A DNA stretch of 64,000 nt from Trichaptum fuscoviolaceum. Its lineage: Eukaryota; Basidiomycota; Agaricomycetes; Hymenochaetales; Trichaptaceae. The stretch is from assembly GCA_910574455.1 (NCBI GenBank), contig CAJSYZ010000005.1:372001-436000 (forward strand), given 5' to 3'. Shown here in pieces: positions 54,052-64,000 of this stretch. The number at the start of each line of letters is the position of its first letter. The stretch's first letter is position 1. The position numbers and the translations under genes were made by a program. Below the pieces are notes generated by a model. The model saw nothing but the letters and a program-made list of their open reading frames with translations. It did not search any database and was not told the origin of the DNA.

Positions 54052-56906
54052 TCAGAGCCAGCTTGTCCCCGTCAGGCTTCGCAATAACCTTCCGTACTCG
54101 CATTCCGCGCGCGCAAAGTAGTCCTCGCCTTCGGATACATCAGAGCTTGCTGAACCACGCCTTTCTAATTTCAAAGTGCGAGGAGGGAGCAGATGCTGCT
54201 CCAGAGGCACGAGTGTCGAATGGCTCCAAGCTCCAGGAGATCCAGTGATCGAGTTGTGTGGGCTGTCGTATGTGCTTCGGGTATCCCAGTTGGGTTGCGT
54301 CGGTTCTTCCCGATGTTCAGCTTCACCATCAGAAGGTCTCCATGCTAAAGAGCCCGCGATCTGACGACTAGTAAAGTTAATGCTACGCTTGTGGAAGTCT
54401 CCCATGCGCTGACGCCATTCAACAACCGGGAAACGCTGAACAGCCGAACGAGCACGCAAGATAGCATGTTCTTCTTCCGTAGACTTAAGCGCCATTTTTA
54501 TTGTTTTCGTAAGCTGGGACAACATGTGTGCTGTTGAACTCGATTCGACAGGGAACCACTGTGTTCAAAGTCAGATTGCAAAACATTAGAAAAAACGAAT
54601 GCAAACTTACCCAACCAGGCATGAGACCGAGACCACCGTATGGAGGCGAAGTAGTGAACTCTGGCTTTGAGTACACTCGGTTCGGGTACATCTCCATGAG
54701 ACGAGCAAGCTTCTCCGCAGCGAAACGTCCATACAAGTCAATGACAGGCCCGACACAATTCAACTGAATCGAAGGGTGTTTTTCCAGTCTGGCATTAATA
54801 AATGAGCAAACATTCATTTACTTAGCAAAATAGGATTAAGAAATAACTTACAGCGAAGGCATCATGTCTGCAATAAGATCTACACCCTTTTGCTTCAACC
54901 AACAACCAATGAACACGAATAGATCTGCCTAAGGATCCTGTGCAATACCAGCCCACTCCTGAGCCTGCTGCTTGAACTCCGTACATTTCGCCTCTGCTTC
55001 CTCATCAATCTGAATGTCCTTGATTTGAACAGGCTGTTCGTCCAAAGCAGCAATAACCGTTGGGTCCGGATTCGGGAGCGAGTCGACATGCTTGAGTGTC
55101 CAAAGCGCCGGGTAACGCGCCCACGACCGTTTACCATACTGTCAGAGACACCAGCGACACCGATCGATTTCTGGTGCACATTGATGAAGGATGCTGCGGC
55201 GTGGAGCAAGTTGAACGTGTTTCCGAACTGAACGAACGTGCTCCTTGCTGATATTGAACACCGAGCACACTTCCTTCATCTCCTCCTTCGTGCGGAGTGG
55301 CCACAACCCCTGGAGCTCCGCATTGTGGAGAGACAGACAGATGGGGAGGACCTTCGGGAGCAGATAGATAGGTGCGAGCGCACTGTGGTAGTCATTAATG
55401 TGGTAGATATCAATCTGCGGGTAGCACCTAACGGTTGCTGCGATAGCCTGGTTCCATGTCGAGTAGAAGATAGCTGAGCTGATATCGTCATGCGCGCATG
55501 ATACGGGTCCGCCTTTGTTTGTGCGCGGAAGACAGGCAAGTCGAGGACGATGTACGTGATGTTGTCGAGGACATGCGTCTCAACCTCGATAAGGTACGGG
55601 TCGCCGAAGATAATGACTTCGATAGGTTCTGCAGGTTCGCCAGCAGGGTACTCAATGTCTTTAACCTTTGGTACAACCTAAATCAGGTCGATATCCGACA
55701 TTGCCTTGCCCATCAAATCACACCAAGACCACCGATCTTGACCTTCAACTTCCAATATGATCTCGTACTCCAAAGTCGCAATGAGCATGGTCCTCCGCTT
55801 ATTCTTGTCTTCCGGCCAGCCAATGATGTCGCCTGTATGCGCGTGTCCATGGCTCGAGTGTTTCTCCGACATCGGCGCCACATGCAGGTCTTGCGCAGAC
55901 TTCGAGCCCAGCGAGCCAATGACGGGGAAATTGTGCGAATGATCCGGCTTCTTTTCCGTGAGACCCCACTGGTTGTACTTGACCCGTAGAAGCTCCACAT
56001 GAAGATCGCCACTGCCAATGTACCAGTGACAACCGGGATCGACAGGAGCAGCGCGTACATGATAGCGCCCACAGTGCTCTCCCCACGCGGCTCGAGGCTC
56101 CACCGCATCGTCGCGTCATCTACGACCAGCGTACAACGCGAGATGCGGGTGCGGCGGAGCACTGACGTTCAAGTAGTTGGGCGCAGCCAAGTTGGGCGGG
56201 AGGCGGTCATGACGCCGTTGCCGTCCGTGTCACCGTAGAAGTAGTCATCGAAGCCAAAAACGTTGAGCTGTAGGTACGTCGGCCATGTACTCATAATTTC
56301 GAGCTCCCAGCGTCCGTCGGCGGTATTGTCCATCTGGAAGCTCACTCCTCTGTGGAAACCCCAGGTATTGAACGGACCACGAGCAAGGAACTGAGGAACA
56401 CGGCACTGATGAGCATAGTTCCTGTTCGCATGTACAACAGTATAGGATGATGCAGCAATAGCAGACCAGCCTATTGCAAAATTGATTAGCAGATCACAGC
56501 ACATACTAGTATAAGAGTAAGAGCACTTACATTGCACAATAATATGCTCGCCCGCCCACCAATTCTCATCATTGTCAAACAAGCTTTTATCTATGCTCGT
56601 CACATCCTCATACGCCGTCCACGTCGTCCAGTTTTGACCATAATTCCACAAGAACCTGAACATATCTGCGCCCAGCGCCTGGTGCGTGAACGTGTACTTC
56701 CCAGAACCCGAGTCCAAGCCGAACGCATCGTTGTCGTAGTCCGCAGAGGGGAAGATCATAGGATTGCGCGCGGAGCCCTTGCGCACAAGGAGATGGTCGC
56801 GTGCATTCGTGAACGAAGTGCCGTCCTGCGAAGGCGGGTTGTTCACAATGATGTCGATGATTCCGTCCGACGCGTTAGGAATCTCCGCACGCAAGGCAGT
56901 CCACAA
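54052..56906 (-). pseudogene. ags1: Alpha-1,3-glucan synthase fragment, inverted copy
   Basis: Minus-strand segments run in the order of the cell-wall alpha-1,3-glucan synthase: the region after the amylase-like domain (FRFLWNYGQNWTTWTAYEDV, YAHQCRVPQFLARGPFNTWG, YLQLNVFGFDDYFYGDTDG), a membrane segment (STVGAIMYALLLSIPVVTGT), then the GT5 starch-synthase-like domain ([31 protein letters not shown]) and the Ser-rich linker ([20 protein letters not shown]). The frame is broken repeatedly between 55238 and 56162. A stop at 54929-54931 replaces Lys in the Asp-Pro-Lys-Ala-Asp segment, and the SRDEPFG segment is missing. Introns are kept. Most of the amylase domain and the C-terminal membrane part are absent. 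Confidence 0.85.
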
Positions 56907-57197
56907 GCCCAGTTTGATTTCCGTCTAATTTGAACATGGATGGTGGAGGAAGAGGCAATTGGCATTGCCGCACTTCAAGTTTTCTCAACTGGTTTCCTAA
57001 TTCAAGTTTAGATGTAACAAAAATCGTAAAAATTTTCCAAGTCCCATGTTACTTGAGCACTGAAATCCTGACTTGCATTCTGATGTACTGAGAGATGGCT
57101 TGCATCCTGAAACACTCTTTATTTCAGTGAGTTAAGGCAATCAGTGTATTTTCAGACGAAGTAGCGACCCTTCAGACAGGTGCCAGCCAAATCAGGA
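56907..57197. other. Gap before right terminal repeat
   Basis: Short stretch with no gene, lying inside the right end of the proposed element. Confidence 0.4.
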
Positions 57198-57236
57198 CGC
57201 GTCAGTCGCCGTAAGCAGAAAGTAGTTTCCCTGATG
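57198..57236 (-). repeat. Right terminal inverted repeat candidate
   Basis: Its reverse complement begins CATCAGGGAAACTACTTTCT and matches 37200-37238 (33 of 39). It lies between the two glucan synthase pseudogenes. Confidence 0.65.
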
Positions 57237-57339
57237 CTGCCACTGGCAGTGTAAGTGCCGGTGCGTGTTTAAACTCCGCAGCGTCACTGGCACGCCACCT
57301 CAGTCGTAAAGTTCCTAAGTCCATATCTTCAAAGTCGCT

Positions 57340-57855
57340 GAAGTCCCTGCTCGATGCGCGCAGTTTATCCCTTGAAAGAACTGATTCATCGCCGGTTCGG
57401 ACAAGTCTTCAATTACAACACTCACGAGAAAGTGACTGCATTCGATGCCCATCCTGACTGCAACCGTGCGCAGGATCGATGCGGATGCAAAGAGCGTAAG
57501 TACACTCTTTCCACTCTAAGTTACGATGGAAGTCTCTAACGTCCGATATAGATTTCTTGGTCTGGATCTGTCAATCATGTGGCCATCATTGCCGATGACT
57601 CTTTCCACGTCCTGAGCTTCAACCGTGAGGCCTGCAACGCGGCGTTGGAGTCTGGGGTAGACACAGGAGATGAAGGTGATGAAGAGGCATTTGACGTTGT
57701 CACAGAAATTTCTGAAAGGTATGATTTTTTGTTCACTCTTTCGGTGGATATCGTCATTGAACTTAATATTTTAGCGTCAGGACCTCGAAGTGGATAGGCG
57801 ATTGCTTCATCTACACGAATGCCGCCAAGCGGCTTAAATACTTGATGAGGACGCT
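57340..57855 (+). pseudogene. Beta'-COP (coatomer) gene fragment, internally deleted
   Basis: FGQVFNYNTHEKVTAFDAHP is the first-blade segment of coatomer subunit beta'. It jumps, without the roughly 300 intervening residues, to NHVAIIADDSFHVLSFNREA, GDEEAFDVVTEISE and, after a retained intron, SVRTSKWIGDCFIYTNAAKR, which belong to the second WD40 region. Stops lie near 57537. Beta'-COP is normally single-copy and essential for Golgi transport, so a functional gene should exist elsewhere. The kept intron shows DNA-level copying. Confidence 0.8.
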
Positions 57856-57959
57856 ATCGACAATGCTGGCGAACCCGTCAACGTCACGGTCTTCGAGAGG
57901 CTCGGCTGCCCGGGAAACGCATGGTCCCTCACGCATTCTAGCAGAGGTGATGAACCTAC

Positions 57960-59648
57960 GCACGTCCTAACCATCCCCATGTGCGCGAATACAACATGGC
58001 CCTCGGCTTACTCCTCTCGTCTCGTGCTCCCGACCGATTACCGTTATGCTGGAGACGTACAATGAGATGCTCACCCGTCAGATTACGCCCAATGTTCGCA
58101 CCTACAAGACAATGATTCTGGCATTGTGCGAGCGTGACAAGGAGGTCCAACGAGTCATCGGTCAGCTCGAGTGGCGGTAAAGGCGGCATGAATTCGCTGC
58201 CAAGAGAGGCACATTGGATTTCCCGGAATCGGAGCAGGTTCAATTGCTTCGTAAGGAAGATAACTTTGGCTCAGCATTGTTGATATTTGAAGCTGCCCAG
58301 AGCATTTATTGTGACGGTAAAAAGAGGAACTTACCACTTGGAAAGGGAATCTATCATGTTCTCCGTTCTTGCGCGCTTCATGGCAATGTCGACGCTGCAG
58401 TTCGTATCTGGACCCATATCGAAGACATCCCCCATTTCCAACCCGATGCGATGTGCTATTTCCTGAGTACCTACGTGTCGACCGGCGACATAGAATCAGC
58501 ACAAGACGTATTCACGGAGTCCCGTTTGGGCTCGGCCTCAGGTCGCGTCTCCTGGGACGTTGCAGAAGGCGTCGAGGATCCTTCAACTCACATCCTTAGC
58601 AACGACGTATGCCCTGGGCAGGCGCGTGTGGCACAAATGCTCGTGTAGATAAATATGGTTGAGGCTTATTTCCTGGCGAAACAGCCCGTGAAGGCTATCG
58701 CACTTCTCGAGGAAATGATGGATACGAAAGCAAGCGTTCTGTTCGGCCCGGCCGATGTCCCCCCTCCCTGCACAGCTGTCTATACTGCCTTCATAACCGG
58801 GTTTATACGGAACGATGACATGCACTCGGCCCTCGCGTAGTTCGATCGGATGCTGGAGTAGGACACAGTCGCCGCGCACGCTTTGGAGCATTCGCTGCGC
58901 ACACCGCATCCCAGTCGGGCCGCCCGAACACGATACTCGAAGCACTGGCCAAGGAAAAGATGCTCCCCGAACTCAACCGCCTATACTGCACTCTGCTGAA
59001 TGTGGCCAATTGCGACGGTTTGCATATCAGCGACTACAACCAGATCGCCGTTTTCGAGCTCAATGTCGAGCATCTCCGCCGCCATCCTGATCTTCCTAAG
59101 GAGGAGTTCGATGAGACTGTGTCGTACCTCCTCGACCGGATGCTCAATCTGGAATACCGCACAGGCGCCATCACGTACGCGCTCGGGCACAACCACCACG
59201 ATTTCTTCATCGTCTTCCTCGGTGTCTTGGCCCAGCGCGGTCAGTACGCCGACGCCTTGCAGCTCCTCGAGAAATTTGTCCAGTCAGGCGTGCAGTTTCT
59301 CGACGACGCGAAGGCGTCTGGCGAGCTCGATGCGCAGATGATCGTCAGTCGGCGCTGCATAGCGCGAGGGACAGAGTCCTTCTTATCAAGGAAAAGGATG
59401 GGAATTACCGCACTCATGCATTGGATTTCGTCACTCGCCTCGGCTCAGTCATGACTAGATTATACTTGCTTCCCGACATTCGCGCATGCGCGCCGATCTT
59501 GCAGGCTTACAGCGCAGCTTTGCCAAAGGAGAAGTTGGGTCTGTACCGGGACGGACGGCGCGTGCTGAAGGCGCTCGAGAGCAATAAAGAGAAGCAGTCC
59601 ATGGACTGGTATTCAATCGAGGATGTCATGATAACCATTGTACAGTAG
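57960..59648 (+). pseudogene. Pentatricopeptide repeat protein pseudogene
   Basis: PPR-like helices include MLETYNEMLTRQITPNVRTY, YHVLRSCALHGNVDAAVRIW, MCYFLSTYVSTGDIESAQDV, VEAYFLAKQPVKAIALLEEM and FLGVLAQRGQYADALQLLEK. In-frame stops at 58178-58180 and 58838-58840 and frame changes around 58600-58960 break it. Long stretches are still clean, so decay is recent. Functional relatives are usually mitochondrial RNA-binding proteins. The 5' end with its targeting peptide is not found. Confidence 0.75.
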
Positions 59649-60039
59649 CTTATATGAAAATAGAACACCTTCTGACGCCAATGTTAAGACAATTGTGTGA
59701 AAATGTAGCTCATATAACCTTCGTACAAACAGCTATCGGACAGACACATTAATACAGTAGATTTTAAGACTCTTGTATTTGATTCTAGCAGTATCTAATA
59801 ACTACATCAGACCGATAGCATACCTATAATCTAATTACCAGAGTGCTGGCAGTACGACGGAGGCCTTGTCAGATGGCAGCATAATGATATCAGATGATAT
59901 GCTGCCGTCTGCATGGCAGCTCCCTGATATTGCTAAATCGGGACGACATCCGATTATATACGCCAGAATCGTCCTAAATCGGCTACCATTTGGGAGCCTT
60001 TTTCCCGATGTATCTTGAACGGTTGCATGGCATCAGAAT
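59649..60039. other. Gap with hairpin
   Basis: AT-rich spacer. It contains an imperfect inverted repeat: cagatggcagcata at 59870-59883 pairs with tatgctgccgtctg at 59898-59911 (13 of 14). No gene. Confidence 0.5.
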
Positions 60040-62400
60040 TCGACCAGTATGGTGAACTGGAGGCCTTTGGTGCAGCATCAACTGAACAAGTTTGTATCCA
60101 TTCAAGACCTTCTGAGGCAGTGGAATACTCAAGTGATGGCGAAGCTCAAGACATTTGTATGTACGGTTATCAAGGCACTCGACCTCGACGCCACTCGTAT
60201 CAACAAGAGCACATTGGACGCACTGGCATAATGGACCACAGCTGTGCGCTCGTGTGGGACAAGTGTCAACGAGAACAACTTCTTCATTACCGGCGAAGTC
60301 ACCGGTGGCAACACATTTGGAGCTTTGTATCTTGGTCGCGGTCATACACCGACAATGTCGCCGGCCCCTGATTTGGCTGCCTTTAACAACATGACGTCGG
60401 ACGATAATCAATACTCTCTCCGCTCGGAGGTGTTCACTTTGACCCAACATTGGAGACGCGGCGCTTGTACACTCAGTTCAACTACCTCCGTGATGTCTAC
60501 GCTGCCCTCTAGGATGTATTCGATCTTGTGTAGAGTGGAATTTGGACGCAGTTCGAGCAACTACCTGGTTCAGATCAGACGGAAGCCGAACTGGGTTTAT
60601 GGACTGCCTCGCATGCGGAGATCACGAACTCGGAGGAACACTCGAGCCATGGACACGCCTATACAGGCGATATCATCGGCTGGTCTGAAGACAAGAATAA
60701 GCGGAGGACGGTGCTCGTTGCGACTTTGGAGTATGAGATCATTGATAGGAAGTTGATGGACAATATCGGCGGTCTTGGTGTGATGAGTTCATTGATGGGC
60801 AAGGCCATGTCGGACGTCGATTGGATGTGGGTTGCGTCAAAGGTGAAGGATATTGAGTACCCCCATTGGTGAATCTGCGGAACCTATCGAAGTCATTATC
60901 TTCGGCGAGCCTTACCTCATTGAGGTCGAGACGCACGTACTTGACAACATCACATATATTATCCTCGACTTGCCAGTCTTCCGCGCGCAAACGAAGGAGG
61001 ACCCGTATTCTACGCGCATGGACGACTTCAGCTAAGCCATTTTTTACTCGCTACCCGCAGAGTGATATCTACCACGTTAATGACTACCACAGTGCGCTCG
61101 CTGCTATTCATCTCCTCCTGAATGTTCTCCCGGTATGCTTGTCTCTCCACAACGCAGAGTTCCAGTGCCTGTGGCCGCTTCGCTCGAAGGAGGAAATGAA
61201 GGAATTGTGCTCGGTGTTCAATATCAGCAAGGAGCATTGCACGAAGTATGTTCAATTTGGTAGCATGTTCAACTTACCCCACGCTGCGGCATCCTTCATC
61301 GGTGTGCGGTGTGCACCAGAAATCGATTGGCATCGCTGGTGTGTCTGACAGGTGTGGTAAACGGTCGTGAGCGCGTTATCCGGCGCTCTGGACACTCAAG
61401 CATGTCGACTCGCTCCCGAATCCGGACCCAAGGGATATTGTTGCTTTGGACAAGCAGCCCGTTCAGATTAAGGACATTCAGATCGATGAGGAGGCAGAGG
61501 CAAAACGTCCGGGGTTCAAGTGGCAGGGTCAGGAGTGGGCTGGTACTTCTCAGGATCCCAAGGCAGATCTCTTCGTGTTCGTCGATCGTTGGTCGAAGCT
61601 GAAAGGTGTGGATCTCATTGCGGACGTGATGCCTTAGCTGTGAGTTTGTATTATACTTTCTTACTAACTAGATGAATGTTTGCTCATTTATTAATGTCAG
61701 ACTGAAAAAGCGCTCCTCGATTGAGTTGATCTGTGTTGGTCCCGTCATTGATTTGTATGTTTGATTCCGCTGAGGAGCTCTTCTCATGGAGATGTATTGG
61801 GACCAAGTGTACTCGAAGCCAGAGTTCACTGCTCTGCCTCCGTACTTGTTCAGTGGTGCCGACTTTGCTTGGATACCTTCGCGTGATGAGCCGTTCGGTT
61901 TCGTCGCTCTCGAGTTCGGTCGCAAAGGTGCCTTTGGTGTTTGTGTTTGTCTTGGTGGTCTCGGTCTCATGCCTGGATGGGTAAGTTCATATTTTCTGTC
62001 TCTAATCTGCCATCTGACTTGGTTGCATTGAGTTCATCAGCACACATGTTGTCCCAGCTTACGAAGACAATTAAAATGGCGCTCAAGTCTACGGAAGACG
62101 AGGGTGCTATCTTGCGTGCTCGATCTGTTGTCCAGCGTTTCCCGGTTGTTGAATGGCGTCAGCGCATGGACGATGTCCACAAGCGCAGTTTTGTTACTAG
62201 CTGACAGTTTGCTAGCTCTCTGGCATGGAGACCTTCGGATGGTGAAGCTGAGCATGCGCCTGGCGTAGCGGTCATGGATACGGAAGATTGGGATCCTGAA
62301 CGTTGGGAAAAACCGATGCTGTCCAACTGGGACACCCGAAGCACATACGCCAGCTCACACAGCTCGATCCCTGGAGCTTAAGCCATTCGATGCGCAAAGC
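60040..62400 (+). pseudogene. ags1: Alpha-1,3-glucan synthase fragment, forward copy
   Basis: It begins with part of the amylase-like (GH13) domain (WTTAVRSCGTSVNENNFFIT, GEVTGGNTFGALYLGRGH, ALDLDATRINKST). It then jumps to the GT5 domain ([125 protein letters not shown]) and the Ser-rich linker. Frames shift many times, and a stop at 61635-61637 follows DVMP. It overlaps in content with the minus-strand copy at 54052-56906, making an inverted pair about 3 kb apart. Introns are retained. Confidence 0.85.
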
Positions 62401-62469
62401 CACCTCTGCGGAAGATAAAGCGAGGTTAAAAAGAGCCCACACTCTTCCGAAAGAATCCGTACCGACCCA

Positions 62470-63199
62470 TCCTGGTGCAGGTTCAAAAGCCACCCCCACC
62501 GCTGCCGCCGCGACCGAAACCGAAAGTCAAGACAAAACCAGATGCAGGGAAGCCGCTGGTGAAGCTCGAGCCGAAGTCTGAGATCAAGGTCAAGGGCTCC
62601 GGGTCGTCTTTGGCCTCGACGTTCACGGCTGTCAGAGGCGAGGACGCGCCGTACCAGGAGTTCAAGCTGATGGGCTGCGACGGGCATGGTGGTGAAGTTC
62701 GACTCGCGAAAGCCGGTTGACATCAGGACGTGGGCGCAGCCCGTGAAGCTCAACCGCAAGGAGCTGCGTCGTGACCCTACTGGAGAGGGTCTGGGCGGAG
62801 TCAGTTCGCAAGTGCCCATGATGCCGATGTTGGGAGCAGATGGGAAGCCCGTCATTGGAACAGACGGACGTATAGTCATGGTTGATGCAGAGGGCCGGCT
62901 GATCCACAATGCCTACGGTGAGGCGATCCCCTCAAAAGGGAAAGGATCGCAAAGACAAGGACAAGGATAAGCGGAAATGCAAGTTTCAGAAGAAGACCAG
63001 GCAGGTGTTCCTGGTGCCCGAGCACATCCGGAGGATGTGTCGAGAGGAACGGTATCCCTGGGTCGCGGAGGACGGGACGGGCAGTGAGGTGTGGGTGGGA
63101 AGGATGGAGAAGGCCGCGAAGAGCGAGACGCATGCGATGTTCACGCCTGCAGCGACGCAGGTGTTCAAGTTCGTGCCTGCGCACCGGTTCAAGAGGTAG
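62470..63199 (+). pseudogene. TFIIF alpha (RAP74-like) gene fragment
   Basis: YQEFKLMGCDG, then in another frame VVKFDSRKPVDIRTWAQPVK and LNRKELRRD, then ADGKPVIGTDGRIVMVDAEG, and in a third frame KKTRQVFLVPEHIRRMCREE, RYPWVAEDGTGSEVWVGRME and ATQVFKFVPAHRF. This is the N-terminal dimerisation region of the large subunit of the general transcription factor TFIIF, with frameshifts near 62690 and 62920-62960. The rest of the gene is missing. It follows directly on the glucan synthase fragment, with no spacer I can define. Confidence 0.8.
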
Positions 63200-63766
63200 A
63201 TCTGACGTGAGCGTGTACTGGCAGAGACTTCAAATATCAAGCATCATCAATCGGACTTGACACATTCTCATATACATAGGACACACAGCATCATGTCAGT
63301 TCGAAATGAACGGCATGGAGGGGATGTTACCCAGCGACCAGGTAAGCTTCTTTGTCATTGTGCACGCTTCTGCCACTCACACCGCGCACAAAGCTATCAA
63401 GCTCAGTGGCTCATACAAGCCTTAACCCTGATGCCTATCGACGATTATCTGTTTGCGCTCGTTCAGAGTAACGATGTTCTATACTGTCCAGTGGCTGCGA
63501 ATGTGACACTCGCTGTTGATTCCTCGCTATTGCTTTACCTGATGTTTCTGCCGATGAAGTATTTGTTCTTACTGAAGTTTCGTCGCCAACGTTCCTTGAA
63601 GGGGAGCCGACGAAACCAACTATCCAAAAACCTTGAACTAAACTGTAGGCTCTGTAACCGATACCCAAGTCAACCCGAGTCATAATAACCATCTTGCCTC
63701 TCTAACCAGATTTATGCATGCGACAGCCTGTGCTGAGAGAAAAAGTAACACATCGACCCTTGCAAA
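63200..63766. other. Gap
   Basis: A short exon-like start (MSVRNERHGGDVTQRP at 63293, followed by gtaagc) may begin a gene, but I cannot link it to later exons. Confidence 0.35.
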
Positions 63767-64000
63767 ATGCCTTTGCCTGAAGATGGAGATAGCAATTTGA
63801 CACTTTTGTCAGCTGTTTCAACTCCTAGTAGGACCTATATTTACCGAAGACGATGGAGTGGACCGCTCTCTGTACCGGTTCGCTCTGTCCCTGAACTCAA
63901 GAACGCGGCCGCGGCAATATGTCCTGCACCGTCGCCTACCAATGAACAACGAAAACCTGGGACCGCTGACTGTCGATTCAGTGACCATAAGTACTATAGC
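63767..64000 (+). CDS. Partial ORF open at the window edge
   Basis: From ATG 63767 the frame MPLPEDGDSNLTLLSAVSTP stays open for 78 codons to the end of the window, with a stop just upstream of the ATG. It includes TYIYRRRWSGPLSVPVRSVP. I see no known motif. It could be an exon of a gene continuing beyond the window. Confidence 0.3.
   Translation, partial: MPLPEDGDSNLTLLSAVSTPSRTYIYRRRWSGPLSVPVRSVPELKNAAAAICPAPSPTNEQRKPGTADCRFSDHKYYS

Larger units (their letters stand above)
37203..57233 (+). mobile_element. Composite Plavaka-type DNA transposon candidate, ~20 kb
   Basis: The boundaries are set by the inverted repeats at 37200-37238 and 57198-57236, taking CAGGG as the outer end. A 2-bp at lies outside each end, which is too short to prove a target duplication. 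Inside are a Plavaka transposase (42316-46321), two oppositely oriented accessory genes (37795-42087 and 46771-49204), palindrome-rich repeats, an exonuclease gene and a glucan synthase pseudogene. A core element of about 37.2-50.4 kb with later insertions is equally possible, because 20 kb is large and the same 23-bp core also occurs at 35082. Confidence 0.5.

Overview
The window looks like nuclear DNA of a mushroom-forming basidiomycete (Agaricomycetes). The evidence is the dense 45-70 nt introns with GT..AG ends and CTNAC-like branch points, a class I hydrophobin, a fungal GH25 muramidase, DUF2855, MYND and F-box-like genes, and a Plavaka-type transposase. Gene models were built by hand from splice signals. 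Family names come from recognising sequence patterns, not from a search.

Layout. (1) 0-12 kb: three tandem paralogues of a roughly 670-700 residue MYND zinc-finger protein (910, 6439, 9637). All have the same exon plan, including a 5'UTR intron. Promoter blocks and a DUF2855 relic were duplicated with them, and copies 1 and 3 share a 99% identical exon-3 tract. Two pieces of a LENG1-like (CIR_N) gene lie between copies 1 and 2, in opposite orientation. (2) 12-19 kb: an intact DUF2855 gene, a secreted GH25 muramidase with a one-base frameshift beside its catalytic DxE, a beta-trefoil-like gene and an F-box-like gene. (3) 19-28 kb, minus strand: an 871-residue modular protein with repeated Ala/Gly segments cut by introns, a 734-residue protein with a duplicated LPGTGRV module and a possible DM9-like C-terminus, and an 8-cysteine hydrophobin with a TATA box. 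(4) 28-37 kb: sparse and AT-rich, with a Ser-rich protein, a 175-residue WPGY protein, a perfect 101-bp tandem duplication and a decayed kinase. (5) 37.2-57.2 kb: a possible 20-kb composite Plavaka-type element between inverted repeats. It holds the transposase, two divergent accessory genes, palindrome-rich repeats, a WRN-like exonuclease gene lacking its second catalytic Asp, and an alpha-1,3-glucan synthase pseudogene. (6) 57.3-63.2 kb: a series of broken fragments of normally conserved genes (beta'-COP, a PPR protein, a second and inverted alpha-1,3-glucan synthase piece, TFIIF alpha), still with introns and so copied as DNA.

The main novelty candidates are the three-gene Plavaka-type element with its flanking collection of gene fragments, the inverted pair of glucan synthase pseudogenes, and the MYND array with local sequence homogenisation.
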